Origin: Pantanalinema sp.
GTDB lineage: Bacteria > Cyanobacteriota > Sericytochromatia > S15B-MN24 > UBA4093
NCBI GenBank assembly: GCA_036704125.1
Contig: DATNQI010000035.1
Coordinates: 1 to 64,000 of the forward strand
DNA: 64,000 nucleotides
Reading direction: 5' to 3'
Shown: positions 43,040-51,435 of the stretch, one piece after another
How positions within the stretch are numbered: position 1 is the first letter of the stretch
Layout of the letters: every line of letters begins with the position of its first letter
Program-made: the position numbers and the translations under genes
Notes under the pieces: model-generated
The model's input: only the letters and a program-made list of their open reading frames with translations
Told to the model about the DNA's origin: nothing
Databases searched by the model: none

Positions 43040-44731
43040 CTAGTGCTCGGGTGGCGCGGCGGGCAGGGTGAACCAGAAGCGGCTCCCCTCTCCCGGCGAG
43101 CTTTTCACCCCGACGGTCCCCCCGTGGGCCTCGACCAGGTCCTTGACGATGCTGAGCCCGAGCCCCGATCCCCCGCGCCGGGCACCCGACGGAAGCTGGC
43201 TGAAGCGCTTGAAGAGCTTGGGGATGTCCTCTGCGGCGATGCCTTCGCCCGTGTCCACCACCTCGCAGTACAGGCCGCCGTCGCTCGGCATGGCCTCGAG
43301 CCGGATGTGGCCTCCGGGCGGGGTGAACTTGATGGCGTTGTTGAGAAGGTTGATGAGCACCCGGCCGATGCGCTCCGAGTCCAGCCGCATCGGCATGGGG
43401 GCTTGCGGCAGGGAGAGGGTGAGCATCAGCTTGGCCCTTTCGACCTGCGGGCGCAGGCTTGCTTCGACCTCGCGGGCCAGGGCCGCGAAGTCGAGCGTCT
43501 CCAGCTTGAGCGTGAAGCTCCCGGCCTCGAGCCGCGCGGTGTCGAGAAGGTTGTCGACCAGGTAGGTCAGGCGCTGCGAGCTCTTCTCGATCTCGGTGAC
43601 GAACTCGCGCTGCCTTGCGCTCAAGGGCCCCCCCAGCCCGTCCTCCAGGAACTCGGCGTAGCCGATGATCGAGGTCAGGGGGATCCGCAGGTCGTGGCTG
43701 ATGGCGTTGAGGAACCTGCTCTTGAGGAGCGCCTGCTCCTCGAGCGCGGCATTCTTGGCGCTGAGCTCCGCCTCGAAGCGCTTGCGCTCGCTGATGTCCC
43801 GGTAGATCGCCGAGTAGCCCATCATGTGGCCCTGGGTGTCGCGCACCGGGGAGAAGGAGATGGCGACGTCGAGGCGCACGCCTCCCTTGCACATCCGCTG
43901 GCCCTCGAAGTGGGGGATGTGCTCGCCCTCTTCGAGCCGCTCGATGATGCGTGCGGCCGAATAGCCGCCCTCGGGCGGCACCACCAGCGAGATGGGCTGC
44001 CCGATTGCCTCTTTGGCGGTGTAGCCGAAGAGGCGCTCTGCCCCCTTGTTCCAGGTGATGAAGGTGCCGTTTCGGCCGACGCCGACGATGGCGTCCTCGC
44101 TGTCCTCCACGATGGCCGCCAGGTTGCGGGACGACTGCTCGGCGCGTCGGCGCAGGATGAACTGCCCGATCTGGGCGCCGATGCTGGCCATCAGCTTCAT
44201 CACCCCCGGATCGGGCTCTCTGGCCTGCTGGCTCAGGAACTCCATGGCCCCGAGGACCTCCCCGCCGCCGACGATGGGGAAGCCGAACGAGCCGTGCAAC
44301 CGGCTCGCGGTCGCGGCGTCGCGGCGGGGGAACCTGGGGTCGTGCTCGACGTCCGGGAACCATGCGGGTTTGCCGGTCTGCCAGATCAGGCCGGGTAGCC
44401 CGGTGCCTTTGGTGAACGAGGAGACGCGGGTGATCTTCACGAAGTCGCTGTCTTCGAGCGACGAAAGGCGCCAGCTCTCCTCGCACTGCATGACCTGGCC
44501 GAAAGGATCGACGAGCCAAAGGTTGCCGAGCTGCCAGTCCAGGTGCTCGGCGATGGCCTTCAGGAGCGTGGGGGCGGCCTCCGAGAGGGTCTCGGCGTCC
44601 GCGAGCAGCCGGGTCGTGGCGTACTGGATGGCGAGGCGATTCTCGCTCAGCGGGGGGCACGCCTCCCGGCGCGCGGTGCCCTCATCGGGGGCCGCGCCGA
44701 GGAAGGTGGTCTTGCCCTGCTTCTTGCCCAT
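43040..44731 (-). CDS. GAF-PAS sensor histidine kinase
   Basis: A 563-residue soluble histidine kinase with no membrane helix. Order: GAF domain (about 30-195), PAS domain (about 200-315, NGTFITWNKGAERLFGYT), HisKA with phospho-acceptor His346 (LNAISHDLRIPLTSI), and HATPase_c with N-box LINLLNNAIKF, DTGEGI and GSGLGLSIVKDLV. GAF and PAS suggest cytoplasmic sensing of a small molecule or redox state. AGGAGGCG precedes the ATG at 44731. No response regulator is adjacent; the CheY-like protein at 18621 is an unproven candidate. Confidence 0.92.
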   Translation of the reverse strand: MGKKQGKTTFLGAAPDEGTARREACPPLSENRLAIQYATTRLLADAETLSEAAPTLLKAIAEHLDWQLGNLWLVDPFGQVMQCEESWRLSSLEDSDFVKITRVSSFTKGTGLPGLIWQTGKPAWFPDVEHDPRFPRRDAATASRLHGSFGFPIVGGGEVLGAMEFLSQQAREPDPGVMKLMASIGAQIGQFILRRRAEQSSRNLAAIVEDSEDAIVGVGRNGTFITWNKGAERLFGYTAKEAIGQPISLVVPPEGGYSAARIIERLEEGEHIPHFEGQRMCKGGVRLDVAISFSPVRDTQGHMMGYSAIYRDISERKRFEAELSAKNAALEEQALLKSRFLNAISHDLRIPLTSIIGYAEFLEDGLGGPLSARQREFVTEIEKSSQRLTYLVDNLLDTARLEAGSFTLKLETLDFAALAREVEASLRPQVERAKLMLTLSLPQAPMPMRLDSERIGRVLINLLNNAIKFTPPGGHIRLEAMPSDGGLYCEVVDTGEGIAAEDIPKLFKRFSQLPSGARRGGSGLGLSIVKDLVEAHGGTVGVKSSPGEGSRFWFTLPAAPPEH

Positions 44732-44822
44732 CGCCTCCTCGTTTCCTCTCAGCGACCGCAACGAGGATCTTCGTCGATGCCGCCCGCGTCGGCAAGCCTC
44801 GCTCCTTGGCTGCGTTCCAAGG

Positions 44823-44851
44823 AAAACGGCCCGGGCAGAATGCCCGGGCCG
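44823..44851 (-). terminator. Terminator of the aldehyde dehydrogenase gene
   Basis: An 11-bp stem (CGGCCCGGGCA with TGCCCGGGCCG) followed on the minus strand by TTTTCC. Confidence 0.8.
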
Positions 44852-44867
44852 CACGCGATCGCATGGA

Positions 44868-46634
44868 CTAGAAGACGACGTGGCGCCCCTTCTGCCGGCG
44901 GCAGAACATGGCGATGGTCGCCGCGGCGTCGCCGACCCCGGTGTTGCCCGAGCCGCCGATGCCCGACGCGCCGAACTCCTCCCACTCGAGGGCCGAGTCG
45001 GTGCCGTCGTTCTCCTTGAGCATGCCCGCGATGACCTTGCGGGCCTTCTGGATCTTGCGGTCGTCGCGGGTCCAGATGGAGCAGGCCAGGTCGTGCGGGT
45101 TGGTCAGGAGCGAGAACTTGAGGAAGTCCTCGAAGCTCGGAAGCTCCATCGCGCACAGGATCGGCATGAAGAACTCGGTGGTCGCGATCGGGAATTCGAT
45201 CTCGCCCTTGCCGTCCCAGTCGGCCTTGACCATGGAGTCGGGCTTGACCTTGACGATCAAGGGGGCGATGACCTCGGCGTGGTCGGCGTAGGCGCTGCCC
45301 TCGACCTTGCCGCCCTCGCGCAGGATCTCGAGGCCGGCGGCCCTGGCGCCCTCGCGGATGTTGGTGACGGTCTGGGCCTGGTGGACCATGTTGGGGCCGA
45401 TCACCTTGGTCTTGTCGGTGAAGGCGGGGTTCATGACTTCCCACTGGTCCATCTCGGCGTTGACGTAGCCGATCACCTTGGAGAGGGTCGAAGGCGAGGC
45501 CGCGATGCCGTGCAGGGTGGTGCACTTGTGCGAGCTGAAGCCGAGCTTGGAGTAGGTGAGGCGCACGGCGATCCGCTGGAGCTCCTCGTCCGAGTAGCCG
45601 TCGTCGATCCAGCTCCAGTTGCAGCCGCCGCCCTCGAACTTGAGGGTGCGGATGCCGCGGCCGGCCTGGATGTTCTTGGCGGTCTGCTCGGAGCCCGTCA
45701 GCGACGCCACGGCGATGCGCGGGTCGGTCCCGAGGCTCGCGATGCCCGAGCCGAAGCCCTCGAGCTTCTGGACCGCGCGGGGATCCGCTCCCGCCGCGAG
45801 CAGCATGCGGATCATGACCGTGCTGGAGACCGCGCCGTAGGGGTGGCCCTTGAAGATCAAGGGGGCATTGGCCATGTAGGCGCCGATCAGCTGGATGACC
45901 GGGATGCCGTAGATGAAGTTCATCGGGGTGATGAGCGCCACCACGCCGGCGGGCAGGTACGGGTTCTTCCAGTACGACTGGCCGTCCGCCATCTGGGGGA
46001 CGAGCTCGCCCATCATGGCCTTCTCGGCGTTGCCGCCGATGTGGTCGGCCGAGCGCTTGGCCTCCCAGTAGTCCTTGTCGGCCTCGAGCCGGGTCTTGGG
46101 GATCTCGTTGCGGATCTCGCGCATGATCTCCTCGTAGTAGTACTCGAAGAGGCGCGAGAAGTTGCTGACGACGAACTTGCGGTAGCTGACGACCTCGTCA
46201 GACCACTCGAGCGAGCTCCAGAAGTCGTAGGCGTAGGAGATTGCGAGCTCCACGTCCTCGGGCTGCGAGTCGGGCACCTCGGCGAAGGGGATGCGCTTGT
46301 CGTACAGGGTGCTCAGCGTCACCATCTTGCCGTTCGAGGGCAGGCGCCACTCGCCCGCGATGAAGTTGCGGGTGGGGATGGGCTTGGCGTCCGGGGCGCT
46401 GGGCAGCTCGCTGTAGGGGAAGAGGTAGGAGCGCAGCGCCTCGATCTCGGCGTCGCGCAGGCCGCACGAGAAGAGCGACCAGTCGGCGCGGCGACGGGGG
46501 TAGAGGGTGGCGACGGGGTCGGCGCCGAGCTGAGCGCCCTGGTTGAAGGCGGCGATCGAGGCGCCGAGGGCCTCCAAGTCGAAAGTCACGCCGGAGTTGG
46601 CGCGCTGGTGGGGTTTGTTCATCGTCTGGGTCAA
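44868..46634 (-). CDS. Aldehyde dehydrogenase family protein, possibly glutamate-semialdehyde (P5C) dehydrogenase
   Basis: A 588-residue NAD(P)-dependent aldehyde dehydrogenase. Seen: the NFIAGEWRLPSNGK opening of the fold near residue 90, PMNFIYGIPVIQLIGA, the ASLTGSEQTAKNI loop, catalytic Glu in LKFEGGGCN (usual LELGG is altered) and nucleophile Cys371 in SSHKCTTLHG. The N-terminal 85 residues are extra. Context (rocD, a proline-dehydrogenase-like flavoenzyme) suggests oxidation of glutamate semialdehyde to glutamate; the substrate is inference. TTG start behind GAGGAGAG. Confidence 0.75.
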   Translation of the reverse strand: MTQTMNKPHQRANSGVTFDLEALGASIAAFNQGAQLGADPVATLYPRRRADWSLFSCGLRDAEIEALRSYLFPYSELPSAPDAKPIPTRNFIAGEWRLPSNGKMVTLSTLYDKRIPFAEVPDSQPEDVELAISYAYDFWSSLEWSDEVVSYRKFVVSNFSRLFEYYYEEIMREIRNEIPKTRLEADKDYWEAKRSADHIGGNAEKAMMGELVPQMADGQSYWKNPYLPAGVVALITPMNFIYGIPVIQLIGAYMANAPLIFKGHPYGAVSSTVMIRMLLAAGADPRAVQKLEGFGSGIASLGTDPRIAVASLTGSEQTAKNIQAGRGIRTLKFEGGGCNWSWIDDGYSDEELQRIAVRLTYSKLGFSSHKCTTLHGIAASPSTLSKVIGYVNAEMDQWEVMNPAFTDKTKVIGPNMVHQAQTVTNIREGARAAGLEILREGGKVEGSAYADHAEVIAPLIVKVKPDSMVKADWDGKGEIEFPIATTEFFMPILCAMELPSFEDFLKFSLLTNPHDLACSIWTRDDRKIQKARKVIAGMLKENDGTDSALEWEEFGASGIGGSGNTGVGDAAATIAMFCRRQKGRHVVF

Positions 46635-46713
46635 GGTGACGCTCTCCTCATCGAGGGGCTCGGGGTGCGAGCCGGTGCGAACACCCTATTTTACACCGAA
46701 AGAGGCGCTTCGT

Positions 46714-47580
46714 TCAGCCCCAGGAGACCTTGCGTCCCCGCAGGGCGTTGAGCGCTCGCCAGAAGCCGATGCTCACGGCGGTCTTGGCGTGGAAGGTCAG
46801 GCGGGCGGCCCTGCCGTAGTGCTTGTCGATCAAGAGGGCGCGGCTGTGGTACTCCTGCCGGCGCATGCGAGCGGGGATGCGGGCCGAGCTCGCGCCGCCC
46901 AGGTGGATGATCTCGGCCTCCGAGAGGAAGTAGACCCGGTGGCCGACCTTGGCCATCCGCATCTGCCAGTCGATCTCCTCGCCGTACATGAAGAAGCGCT
47001 CGTCGAGGAGCCCCACCGTCTCGACCACGTCCCTTCGGACCATGAGGCAGGCGCCCGTCACCCAGTCGACCTGCCGGGTGCTCGCGTGGTCCCAGTAGCT
47101 CAAGAAGCGCGTCCTCGCGGATCGCCGCTTCCAGAAGAGGGCGACCAGCTTGTTCTCGATCAGCGAGCCCATGGTGCTGTAGAAGTTGTGGGCCGAGGGC
47201 TGCAGGGTGCGGTCGCCGTTGAGCAGCTTGCAGCCGACGGCCCCTGCTCCCTGGTGGTTCTCCAGGAAGGCGACCATCCGATCGAGGGCGTGGTCCAGCA
47301 CCACCGTGTCCGAGTTGAGAAGCAGCACGTAGCGCCCCCTGGCCTGGGCGATGGCCTGGTTGTTGGCCGCGGCGAAGCCCAGGTTGTGGTCGTTGGCGAT
47401 CAGCCGGACGTCGGGGAAGTCGGTGGCGACCATCTCGGGGCTGTGATCCGCCGAGCCGTTGTCCACCACCCAGACCTCGGTGGGGGTGAGGGTCTGTTCC
47501 TGGATGCTCTCGAGGCACGCCTTGAGCAGCGCGCGGGTGTTCCAGTTGACCACCACCACCGACAGGATCGGTCGATTCAT
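46714..47580 (-). CDS. Glycosyltransferase family 2
   Basis: A 288-residue GT-A glycosyltransferase, rhamnosyltransferase-like. Seen: SVVVVNWNTRALLKACLESI, the VWVVDNGSADHSPEM nucleotide-binding region, LNSDTVV (DXD equivalent), the acceptor-side TGACLMVRRDVVE, and GEEIDWQMRM. Last gene of the exopolysaccharide operon. The ATG overlaps the upstream gene's stop by 4 nt (ATGA). Confidence 0.88.
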   Translation of the reverse strand: MNRPILSVVVVNWNTRALLKACLESIQEQTLTPTEVWVVDNGSADHSPEMVATDFPDVRLIANDHNLGFAAANNQAIAQARGRYVLLLNSDTVVLDHALDRMVAFLENHQGAGAVGCKLLNGDRTLQPSAHNFYSTMGSLIENKLVALFWKRRSARTRFLSYWDHASTRQVDWVTGACLMVRRDVVETVGLLDERFFMYGEEIDWQMRMAKVGHRVYFLSEAEIIHLGGASSARIPARMRRQEYHSRALLIDKHYGRAARLTFHAKTAVSIGFWRALNALRGRKVSWG

Positions 47581-48818
47581 CGCGGCGTCCCTCCTGAGAG
47601 CATGCGGGCGTTCTGGGCGATCAGGCGCGGCACGAGGATCCGCCCCATCTCGAGGGCGCGCTCGCTCCAGTCGTGGGCGCGGGCGAGCGCCATCCGGGCC
47701 TCGCGGTGCTCGCGCGAGTGCTCGCCAAGCGAGCGCTCGATGGCCGCGAGGTAGGCCGGGGCCCCCTCGGCGACCCGGCAGCTCGAGGCGACCTCGTCGA
47801 GCGCGGCGAAGGGGGTCATGACCACAGGCAGGCCCGCGGCCAGGTACTCGTTGAGCTTCAGCGGGTAGATGGCCCGGGTCTGCACCGACGAGACGAAGGG
47901 GATCAGCCCCACGTCGAAGACCTTGAGGGTGCCGGGGGCGCGATGGGCCGGGCACGGCCCGAGCACGTGGACGTTGGGCAGGCGAGAGAGGGCTTCGATG
48001 CGCGCGGCGTAGGCCCCCTGGACGGGGCCGACCAGCACCCAGGACCAGCCGGGGCGCGCCTCGGCGCAGGCCTGGATCAGGTCGTAGTCGAAGCGCGCCT
48101 CCAGGTTGCCCAGGTAGCCGATCACGGGCCCCGGCAGGCGCGCGAGCTCCTCGGGGACGGCCTCTCTAGGGTCGCCTGCCCGGGCGTAGTGGGCGTAGTC
48201 CACCCCGTTCGGCACGTAGTGGCAGCGGGGGTGGAGGGCCCCGCGCGAGGCCTGCAGGGCGGGGCTGGTGGTGAAGACCACCTCGCTCTTGTCCATCAGG
48301 GCGCGCTCGAGCCGCGCGCCGTGCCGCGCGATGTAGGGCTCGCCGGTGATCTCGTCGAAGCAGTGGTAGACGGTCATGCGCTCGCCGAGGGTGCCTGCGA
48401 GGCGCTCTCCCAGGGGCACGTCGAAGGAGACCCAGAAGATGGGCTCGCGCATCTCCAGGCGCTGCATGGCGCGTCGGATGCAGCGCCGCACGAGCGCGGC
48501 GGAGGCTTCGAGCCCCCAGTCGTAGAGGGGCCGAGGCAGGCCGCTCGGGACCATCGGCGGCGGGGTCAGGACCCAGACCTCGCGCTGGGGGTCGGGTACC
48601 CGCCGCAGGCCCACCTGGCGCCCCCAGGTGCGCGCGAGGCGATCGCGCCAGGCCGGGTCGCGGCGAAAGGTCCAGCCGTCCTTGAGGGTGGCCGGGTGGT
48701 CCACCCACAGCACGCGGTTGTGCCGGGCGAACTCGCGCATCAGGTAGTGCCCGCTGGAGGGCAGGCGGGTCTCCCAGGGCGTGATCGACAGGCACACCAG
48801 GTCGTGGTCCCTCAGCAC
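47577..48818 (-). CDS. Glycosyltransferase family 1/4-like
   Basis: A 413-residue GT-B glycosyltransferase. The N-terminal half has CLSITPWETRLPSSGHYLMREFA and YHCFDEITGEPY, the C-terminal half PGPVIGYLGNLEARFDYDLI and a Pro/Lys segment AIYPLKLNEYLAAGLPVV that binds the nucleotide sugar. This layout is common among capsule and exopolysaccharide enzymes. GTG start at 48818 behind AAGGAGGG. It overlaps both neighbours by a few bases. The sugar added is unknown. Confidence 0.82.
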   Translation of the reverse strand: MLRDHDLVCLSITPWETRLPSSGHYLMREFARHNRVLWVDHPATLKDGWTFRRDPAWRDRLARTWGRQVGLRRVPDPQREVWVLTPPPMVPSGLPRPLYDWGLEASAALVRRCIRRAMQRLEMREPIFWVSFDVPLGERLAGTLGERMTVYHCFDEITGEPYIARHGARLERALMDKSEVVFTTSPALQASRGALHPRCHYVPNGVDYAHYARAGDPREAVPEELARLPGPVIGYLGNLEARFDYDLIQACAEARPGWSWVLVGPVQGAYAARIEALSRLPNVHVLGPCPAHRAPGTLKVFDVGLIPFVSSVQTRAIYPLKLNEYLAAGLPVVMTPFAALDEVASSCRVAEGAPAYLAAIERSLGEHSREHREARMALARAHDWSERALEMGRILVPRLIAQNARMLSGGTPR

Positions 48819-49975
48819 GGTCGCCCTCCTTTTCGCGCGCGCCGGCGGGCGTCCACCGCGCTGAAGAGGCACCCGAGCGTCGCGGCGCCGGCCTCGTAGC
48901 TGTAGCGCTCGCGGATCCGCCTCCTGGCCGCCTCGCCCAGGGCCGCCGCGCGGCGCGGGTCGTCCAGCAGGCCCGCGATCGCCTCGCCGAGCGCCTCGGG
49001 GTCGTTTGGCGCCACCACCACCCCGCACCCGGCGAGGAGCGAGGGGATGTCCGAGACCGCGGTCGAGACCACCGGGCAGGCCATGGCCATGGCCTCGTAC
49101 AGCTTCATGGGCATCTGGCCCATGCTCGCTGGCTCGCGGCGCTGGGGAAGGGCCACCACGTCGGCCATGCGCAAGAAGGCGGGGGTCTTCTCCGGGGGCT
49201 GGGTGCCGAGCAGCATCACCCGTTCGTCGGTCTCGGCGAGGGCCCTGGCGTAGGGGGTGACGGGCCCCACGATGAGGAGCTTCCAGGAGGCGCGATCCCC
49301 CAGGCGCAAGAGTGCCTCGCGGATCTCGCCGACCCCCTTGTTGGGCTGCGCGATGCCCGCGAACACCGCGACCTTGAAGTCGCTCAGCCCGTGCTCGGCG
49401 CGCAGGGCCTCGCGGTCGTATCGATCGGGGTCGAAGCGATGGGTGTCCACGTACTGGGGCGCGAGCACCCCACCGTAGCGACGCTGGAAGTGGGTCGAGA
49501 CGGTGGTGATGGCGTCGGCCGCGCCCACCAGCCTGTCCGTGGTCCAGGTCGCCCAGTAGTTGTTGGGCTCGTGCAGGTGCGGCAGGCCGTAGACGGCGTT
49601 CTTGAGGGCGTACCGGGAATAGGGGGCCACCATGTAGGGCTCCCAGTCGTCCACGTCGACCACCACCGGCAAGCCCCTTCTCGCGCGCAGGGCGAGCGCC
49701 AGGCCGTAGGAGGTCGGCCTGGGCTTCATGGCGTAGATCAGGTCGCCCGAGATCCGCTCGCAGAGCGCGCGCGCATCCTGCCAGAAGGCCGGCCACGGCC
49801 TGGCCGGGACGCCCCGGTACGGGAAGTCCCTGGGGGCCAGGGGGTCGAGCGTCTCGGGCCGGAAGTGGAAGCCCAGGACCTCGACCTCGAAGCGGCGCGA
49901 CAGCACCCGCGCCAGGAGGCGCACCCGGTACAGCGGCGCGCTGGATTCGTCCGAGGCGATGAGGGTGATCTTCAT
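48812..49975 (-). CDS. Glycosyltransferase family 4
   Basis: A 387-residue GT-B glycosyltransferase. Seen: an N-terminal Rossmann half (KITLIASDESSAPLYRVR), PVVVDVDDWEPYM, the hinge, FAGIAQPNKGVGEI in the donor half and MKLYEAMAMACPVV with the EX7E-type catalytic glutamates. GAGGAG precedes the ATG. The stop overlaps the next gene start, and the start overlaps the polymerase stop, so expression is coupled. Confidence 0.88.
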   Translation of the reverse strand: MKITLIASDESSAPLYRVRLLARVLSRRFEVEVLGFHFRPETLDPLAPRDFPYRGVPARPWPAFWQDARALCERISGDLIYAMKPRPTSYGLALALRARRGLPVVVDVDDWEPYMVAPYSRYALKNAVYGLPHLHEPNNYWATWTTDRLVGAADAITTVSTHFQRRYGGVLAPQYVDTHRFDPDRYDREALRAEHGLSDFKVAVFAGIAQPNKGVGEIREALLRLGDRASWKLLIVGPVTPYARALAETDERVMLLGTQPPEKTPAFLRMADVVALPQRREPASMGQMPMKLYEAMAMACPVVSTAVSDIPSLLAGCGVVVAPNDPEALGEAIAGLLDDPRRAAALGEAARRRIRERYSYEAGAATLGCLFSAVDARRRARKGGRPC

Positions 49976-51435
49976 TGGCGACTCCTCGAGGGGCCGCGCC
50001 TGGCAAGCTCGGCCGACTGGCCGAGCAGCATGGCGAGGCCGATGGCGAGGTAGAACCACTCGCTCAGGGGCTTCTGGACGTAGATGTCGTTGGAGAGGGC
50101 GCCCACCGCGTAGCAGACGAAGATCCCGAACAGCCCGAGGCAGAGGGCCTTCAGGAAGGGGCGTTCGAGCCGCGCGTAGGTCCTTGCCGCCGACGCGGCA
50201 GCAGCGACGATCAGCCAGATGAACAGCGAAAGGCCGACCCAGCCCATCTCCAGGCCGTACTTGAAGTAGTTGTTGTCGGTGGGCACCCCGATGGTGGTGC
50301 CGGGGATGGGCTCGCCGCCTGTGACGGCGAGGCCCGAGGCGCCGGCGGTCCACAGGCCGCTGCCGAAGGGCCGCTCGACGATCCGGGGCAGGTAGTCGTT
50401 GATGTAGCCCATCCGCACCTGGAAGCTGGCGTCCTCGCCCGGCTTGGCCGCGGTCATGACCCGGTCCAAGAGGCCCGTCTGTCCGCTCGCCGCGAGCCCG
50501 CCCAGGCACAGCGTCCCGATGAGGAGCGCCCCCAGGCACAGCTTCCAGTTGCGGCTCAGCATGAGCATGGCCGAGAGCCCCGCCACCACCGCGACGATGG
50601 GGCCCCGCGAGTAGCTGAGCACCATCGCGTAGAGCATGGGCACGCTGAGCGCGAGCAGGGCCGCGACCCGCCACCCCCTGCTCGAGAGCGCCAGGGCGAC
50701 GAGCAAGAGGGCACCGGTGATCTCGATGAAGCCGAAGGTCGCGGCGTCCCCCACCGTGCCGAACACGCGCACGTAGCCGTTGAGGATGTGGGTGCGCCAG
50801 CTGCCCGACTCGATGAGCCAGTTGTACTCCTGGTTGAGCAGGCCGTGGTGGTGCTGGTAGATGCCGTACAGGCCCTCGACGGTGAGCAGCCCCAGCCAGA
50901 AGACCATGAAGCGCTTGAGCTTGCGCTCGCTGCGGAAGTAGTAGACGACCAGGATGGCGCCGACGGCCCGCAGGGTGTCGCGCAGCCCGTACACCCCGAA
51001 CTTGAGGCTCGGGGCGAGGGGATTGAAGACCTCGAGCACCTGGTAGGCGCAGAAGAGCACCAGCGGCAGGGTGATGGCGGTACGGAACAGGCGCCGGTTA
51101 CCCCCGTTCGCCAGGTCCACCACCAGGCGCAGCCCCATCAGGAGGATCATCCCCTCCAGGGCCAGGCCGATCTGGTTGGCGTCCAGGTTGGGCATCATGC
51201 GCTTGATGAAGACCACCACCGTCGAGAAGCCCAGCACCACGTAGACCCCGAGCTCCACGTTGAGGAAGATGGCCGCCATCAGGGGCGCGATGGTCAAGAG
51301 CACCATCTTGAGCCGGTCGAAGCCCGCCACCGCCTGGGCCGTGACCGCCACGAAGGGCAGGCAGGCGAGCAGGACCTTCCACCACGTCCCCCGAAGGGGG
51401 GCCTTGCCCCTGGGCAGGGTCGCCTTGACGCTCAT
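49972..51435 (-). CDS. O-antigen ligase/polymerase-type protein (Wzy-like)
   Basis: A 487-residue, 11-12-helix membrane protein of the Wzy_C/O-antigen ligase superfamily. The central hydrophilic loop is visible between helices 9 and 10 (about 310-385), with RMGYINDYLPRIVERPFGSG carrying the conserved arginine region and a downstream FGSGLWTAG. In this context it most likely polymerises repeat units in the exopolysaccharide pathway. ATGA overlap with the Wzz-like gene upstream. Confidence 0.8.
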   Translation of the reverse strand: MSVKATLPRGKAPLRGTWWKVLLACLPFVAVTAQAVAGFDRLKMVLLTIAPLMAAIFLNVELGVYVVLGFSTVVVFIKRMMPNLDANQIGLALEGMILLMGLRLVVDLANGGNRRLFRTAITLPLVLFCAYQVLEVFNPLAPSLKFGVYGLRDTLRAVGAILVVYYFRSERKLKRFMVFWLGLLTVEGLYGIYQHHHGLLNQEYNWLIESGSWRTHILNGYVRVFGTVGDAATFGFIEITGALLLVALALSSRGWRVAALLALSVPMLYAMVLSYSRGPIVAVVAGLSAMLMLSRNWKLCLGALLIGTLCLGGLAASGQTGLLDRVMTAAKPGEDASFQVRMGYINDYLPRIVERPFGSGLWTAGASGLAVTGGEPIPGTTIGVPTDNNYFKYGLEMGWVGLSLFIWLIVAAAASAARTYARLERPFLKALCLGLFGIFVCYAVGALSNDIYVQKPLSEWFYLAIGLAMLLGQSAELARRGPSRSRQ

